Positions 31,233-33,563 of a stretch of DNA of 33,563 bases are shown one piece after another. The DNA comes from Micromonospora sp. 15K316 (GTDB lineage: Bacteria > Actinomycetota > Actinomycetes > Mycobacteriales > Micromonosporaceae), in NCBI RefSeq assembly GCF_004348525.1, contig NZ_SMKG01000041.1, positions 1-33,563 of the forward strand, written 5' to 3'. The notes beneath the pieces are model-generated. The model saw only the letters and a list, made by a program, of their open reading frames with translations, was not told the DNA's origin and made no database searches. The translations under genes were made by a program, and so were the position numbers. Numbering within the stretch: the first letter of the stretch is position 1; each line of letters begins with the position of its first letter.

Positions 31233-32567
31233 TCACTCCCGGCCGGTGCGGACCGCCGGTTCGCCGCCGGTGACGAAGGCGTCCCGGGGGCGCTGCACCG
31301 AGGCGAGCGACAGGATGTCCCGGCCGAAGATCCCCGCGGTCAGCCAGATGGCGAGGACGCGGGACTTCCGCTCCCAGCTCGGCACGGCCAGCACGTGGTA
31401 GCCGCGGTGCATCAGCCAGGCCGGCAGGCCCTTGATGACGATGCCCCGGTACTGGAAGATGCCCCGGCCGAGGCCGAGCGTGGCGATGGAGCCGAGGCTG
31501 TGGTGCAGGTACGGCTTCGGCTTCCGGCCGTGCAGGGTGGCCGCGATGTTGCGGGCGAGCAGCTTCCCCTGCCGGTAGGCGTGCTGGGCGTTGGGCACCG
31601 TACGTGCGCCCGGAACGGGCGAGGCGAGGTCGGGCACCGCGGCGTCGTCGCCGGCGGCCCACGCGTCGGGCACCGGGTCCTCCTCGGTGCCGACCCGCAG
31701 GTCGGGTCGGACGACGATCAGGCCGCGCCCGTCGACGGGGAGGTCGGTGTGCCGGCTGATGACCGGGTTGGCGCTGTTGCCCGCGGTCCAGACGATCAGC
31801 TCCGAGTCGAACTCCTCGCCGGTGGAGAGCACCACGTGCCCGTCCACCGCCGAGGTCACCTGGGTGTTCAGGTGGACGCGCCCGCCGCGCTTCTCCAGCG
31901 AGCGCACCACCCAGCGGCCGGGCTCGTCGGTGACCTCGGGGAGGATGCGGCCGGACGCCTCGACGAGGTGGAACCGCAGCTCGTCGCGGTGCAGTTCGGG
32001 GTACCGCTTGAGCAGGGCGGTGGCCAGGGAGAGCAGCTCGCCGAAGCCCTCGACCCCGGAGAAGCCGCCGCCGACGAAGGTCACGGTGAGCAGCTTCTGG
32101 CGTTGCGGCCCGGGCGGGAGCACGGCGGCCTGGTCGAAGGCGGTGAGCAGCCGGTCCCGGATCGCGACCGCCTCCTCGACGTGCTTGAGGCCGATCGCCT
32201 GCTCGGCGATGCCGGGCACGGGGAACTTCCGGGTGACGGCGCCGGCGGTGACGACGATGAGGTCGTAGCCCAGCTCGAAGCTGTCTCCCGTGGCGGGCTC
32301 GACGGTGACCACCCGGTGCTCGTGGTCGATAGCGGTCACCGTCCCGGCGACGACGTGGGTGCGCCGCAGGTGGCGCCGCAACGACACGGCGGCGTGGCGC
32401 GCCTCGATCGATCCGGCCACGACCTCCGGCAGGAACGGCTGGTAGGTCATGTACGGGCGAGGGTCGACGATGGTGATGTCAGCTTCACCCCGGCGGAGTT
32501 TCCGCTCCAGCTTCCAGGCCGTGTAGAAGCCGGCGTAACCGCCACCGACGATCAGGATCTTGCGCAT
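31233..32567 (-). CDS. Type II NADH dehydrogenase (NAD(P)/FAD-dependent oxidoreductase)
   Basis: This 444-residue flavoprotein belongs to the NDH-2 family, which oxidises NADH and reduces quinone at the inner face of the membrane without pumping protons. The FAD-binding motif VGGGYAGFYTA is near residues 7-17, and the second Rossmann motif FVGGGFSGVE near 162-171. A further FAD contact is AWAAGDDAAVPD, followed by TVPNAQHAYRQGKLLARN. The C-terminal region has the amphipathic segments typical of membrane association. The ATG at 32567 has GGAGGG 5 nt upstream; an upstream ATG at 32621 would add 18 unrelated residues. It is divergent from an Rrf2-family regulator. Confidence 0.9.
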   Translation of the reverse strand: MRKILIVGGGYAGFYTAWKLERKLRRGEADITIVDPRPYMTYQPFLPEVVAGSIEARHAAVSLRRHLRRTHVVAGTVTAIDHEHRVVTVEPATGDSFELGYDLIVVTAGAVTRKFPVPGIAEQAIGLKHVEEAVAIRDRLLTAFDQAAVLPPGPQRQKLLTVTFVGGGFSGVEGFGELLSLATALLKRYPELHRDELRFHLVEASGRILPEVTDEPGRWVVRSLEKRGGRVHLNTQVTSAVDGHVVLSTGEEFDSELIVWTAGNSANPVISRHTDLPVDGRGLIVVRPDLRVGTEEDPVPDAWAAGDDAAVPDLASPVPGARTVPNAQHAYRQGKLLARNIAATLHGRKPKPYLHHSLGSIATLGLGRGIFQYRGIVIKGLPAWLMHRGYHVLAVPSWERKSRVLAIWLTAGIFGRDILSLASVQRPRDAFVTGGEPAVRTGRE

Positions 32568-32823
32568 GATGCCCTCCGGATTTCTTCCTGGCTCATCAGA
32601 CGGCGCAGTCTCGACTGACACGAGTGGTGCGGCGGGCGCCGGGGATCATGTACGGTGTCGCCTCCGTCCGCCACCTCAGCGCAACCGTAGCCAGGCGCGG
32701 TCGCGCACGCTGCCGAGGTGGGCTTTTCCGGTTCTGCTGGGCACGTCCTGCGATCGTCACGGGGTCGTCCCCTCCGCCGTACGTACGTCCGGCAAACTCG
32801 GATTGCTCCTACCCGAAATGATA
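32568..32823. other. Intergenic region between the divergent NADH dehydrogenase and Rrf2 genes
   Basis: The 303-bp gap between the two starts holds no convincing gene. An ORF extending across it upstream of the Rrf2 start has atypical composition and ignores the operator and promoter. The direct repeat ACTCGGA (32797 and 32823) lies near its right end. Confidence 0.5.
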
Positions 32824-32864
32824 CTCGGACAGATATTGTCCGAGAAAGGGGCCGTCGTTACGCT
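32824..32864 (+). promoter_or_regulatory. Rrf2 operator overlapping a leaderless promoter
   Basis: CTCGGACA (32824-32831) and TGTCCGAG (32837-32844) are perfect 8-bp arms around GATAT. The right arm overlaps a TTGTCC -35 (32836-32841). A 17-bp spacer leads to TACGCT (32859-32864), which is 6 nt before the ATG at 32871. Binding of the regulator would block its own promoter. Confidence 0.75.
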
Positions 32865-32870
32865 GACGCG

Positions 32871-33350
32871 ATGAGGTTGTCCGGTGGAGTCGAGTCGGCG
32901 CTGCACTGCTGCGTGGTGCTGACGGCGGCGGCCGAACCGGTGCCCGCCGCGCGCCTGGCGGAGCTGCACGGCGTCTCGGCGACCTATCTGGCCAAGCAGT
33001 TGCAGGCGCTGTCCCGGGCGGGGCTGATGCAGTCCGTCCAGGGCAAGTCCGGCGGCTACGTGTTGACCCGCTCGGCGGCGGAGATCACCGTCCTCGACGT
33101 GGTCGAGGCGGTCGAGGGGACCGGGCCGACCTTCGTCTGCACCGAGATCCGGCAGCGCGGCCCGCTGGCCCAGCCGAGGGAGGCCTGCACCGTCCCGTGC
33201 CCGATCGCCCGGACGATGAGCGCCGCCGACCGCGCCTGGCGCGCCGCGCTCCGCGAGGTGTCGATCGCCGACCTGGGCAGCGCGGTCGGCGAGTACCACG
33301 CCGACGCGCTGAGCCGGATCGGCGCCTGGTTCCGCTCCCCGCAGCCCTGA
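32871..33350 (+). CDS. Rrf2-family transcriptional regulator with cysteine cluster
   Basis: This 159-residue regulator has an N-terminal winged HTH (about 5-65; AARLAELHGVSATYLAKQL and GKSGGYVLTR are Rrf2 hallmarks). It has three cysteines in the region that binds an Fe-S cluster in IscR and NsrR: Cys90, Cys106 and Cys110. The 15-residue gap between the first two is longer than the five-residue gap of IscR. A cluster-based redox or nitric oxide sensor is likely but not certain. The ATG at 32871 follows the -10 element directly, so the mRNA is probably leaderless. It is divergent from a type II NADH dehydrogenase, a reasonable target. Confidence 0.9.
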   Translation: MRLSGGVESALHCCVVLTAAAEPVPAARLAELHGVSATYLAKQLQALSRAGLMQSVQGKSGGYVLTRSAAEITVLDVVEAVEGTGPTFVCTEIRQRGPLAQPREACTVPCPIARTMSAADRAWRAALREVSIADLGSAVGEYHADALSRIGAWFRSPQP

Positions 33351-33489
33351 GCCGCCGCCGGTGACCGCACCGGGCCGGGGCGCGCCCGTCCGGGTGGTGT
33401 CATTAGCCAGGTTCCCGACGATCGACGCGACCCACCACGGGGAACCGTGACCGGCCAGGCTCACCCGCCGCCGCACCTGCGCCCCGAGC

Positions 33490-33563
33490 TCAGGGGTGGG
33501 CGGGTTCCGCCGGCGGAGCCTGCGCGCGCTGGTTGGGAGCCGGCGGCGGGAGCGGGGCGGGAC
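33490..33563 (-). CDS. C-terminal end of a gene continuing past the window
   Basis: The minus strand is open from the right edge to a TGA at 33490-33492. The 23 residues are Pro/Ala-rich (PAPLPPPAPNQRAQ then APPAEPAHP), as often seen in disordered C-terminal tails of actinobacterial proteins. The call rests only on the open frame and composition. Confidence 0.3.
   Translation of the reverse strand, partial: PAPLPPPAPNQRAQAPPAEPAHP

Noticed and set aside
32718..32870. N-terminal extension of the Rrf2 gene to 32718
   Set aside because: The extension runs through the operator and promoter; the ATG at 32871 gives the family N-terminus.
33410..33446. GGTTCCC/GGGAACC inverted repeat after the Rrf2 gene
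   Set aside because: Seven-base arms with a 23-nt loop and no further support; too weak to call a terminator.
1..33563. CRISPR arrays, tRNA or rRNA genes, insertion sequences and prophage
   Set aside because: No regularly spaced repeats, cloverleaf-like sequences, transposase motifs or phage genes were recognised by reading both strands.

Overview
The window is very GC-rich, densely packed actinobacterial chromosome. Codon third positions are almost all G or C, several genes start with GTG, and several starts follow a TAnnnT-type -10 hexamer by 6-8 nt with no leader. Gene families and order (hisF ... hisI-trpE-Trp-associated membrane protein-trpC-trpB-trpA) point to Micromonosporaceae, most likely Micromonospora or a close relative. 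This placement rests on recognition, not on a database search.

Layout, left to right. (1) 1-3 kb: end of an unknown beta-rich protein, then an organic hydroperoxide operon (one-Cys OhrR, Ohr, and an NADP-dependent MDR reductase) behind a long operator palindrome. (2) 3.1-5.2 kb: hisF, a small winged-helix-like hypothetical, and a YczE-type membrane protein divergent from its probable MocR-type regulator. (3) 5.2-10.4 kb: the MocR regulator, a long-chain acyl-CoA ligase, a class I terpene synthase and a TIGR03085-type metal-binding protein. (4) 10.6-14.3 kb: two half-ABC exporters whose degenerate motifs complement each other, indicating a heterodimer. (5) 14.3-15.8 kb: a cysteine-poor ribosomal protein S4 divergent from a DUF2470 haem-utilisation-like protein, with a near-consensus IdeR/DmdR iron box between them. 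(6) 15.8-21 kb: a LacI regulator divergent from a 1345-residue Tat-exported GH2 glycosidase carrying F5/8-type-C modules, two of them inserted inside the GH2 fold in a permuted order. (7) 21.1-23.9 kb: a drug-type ABC-2 transporter operon ending in a TetR gene, divergent from a MerR gene that is followed by a broken aldo/keto reductase. (8) 23.9-31.2 kb: a nucleotidyltransferase frame that runs without a stop into hisI, then trpE, a Trp-associated membrane protein, a small opposite-strand gene, and trpC-trpB-trpA. (9) 31.2-33.4 kb: a type II NADH dehydrogenase divergent from an Rrf2 regulator with a clear operator.

HisF and HisI serve histidine synthesis; TrpE, TrpC, TrpB and TrpA serve tryptophan synthesis. 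trpD, trpG and trpF are absent here; in actinobacteria PriA normally covers both HisA and TrpF. Most other genes form self-contained regulator-target pairs, usually with a visible operator in the shared intergenic space. I see no CRISPR array, tRNA, rRNA, complete insertion sequence or phage. The least ordinary parts are the iron box between S4 and the haem protein, the permuted module insertion in the GH2 enzyme, the rearranged MerR/AKR/nucleotidyltransferase/HisI junction, and a ~60-bp intergenic repeat that supplies stop and start codons.
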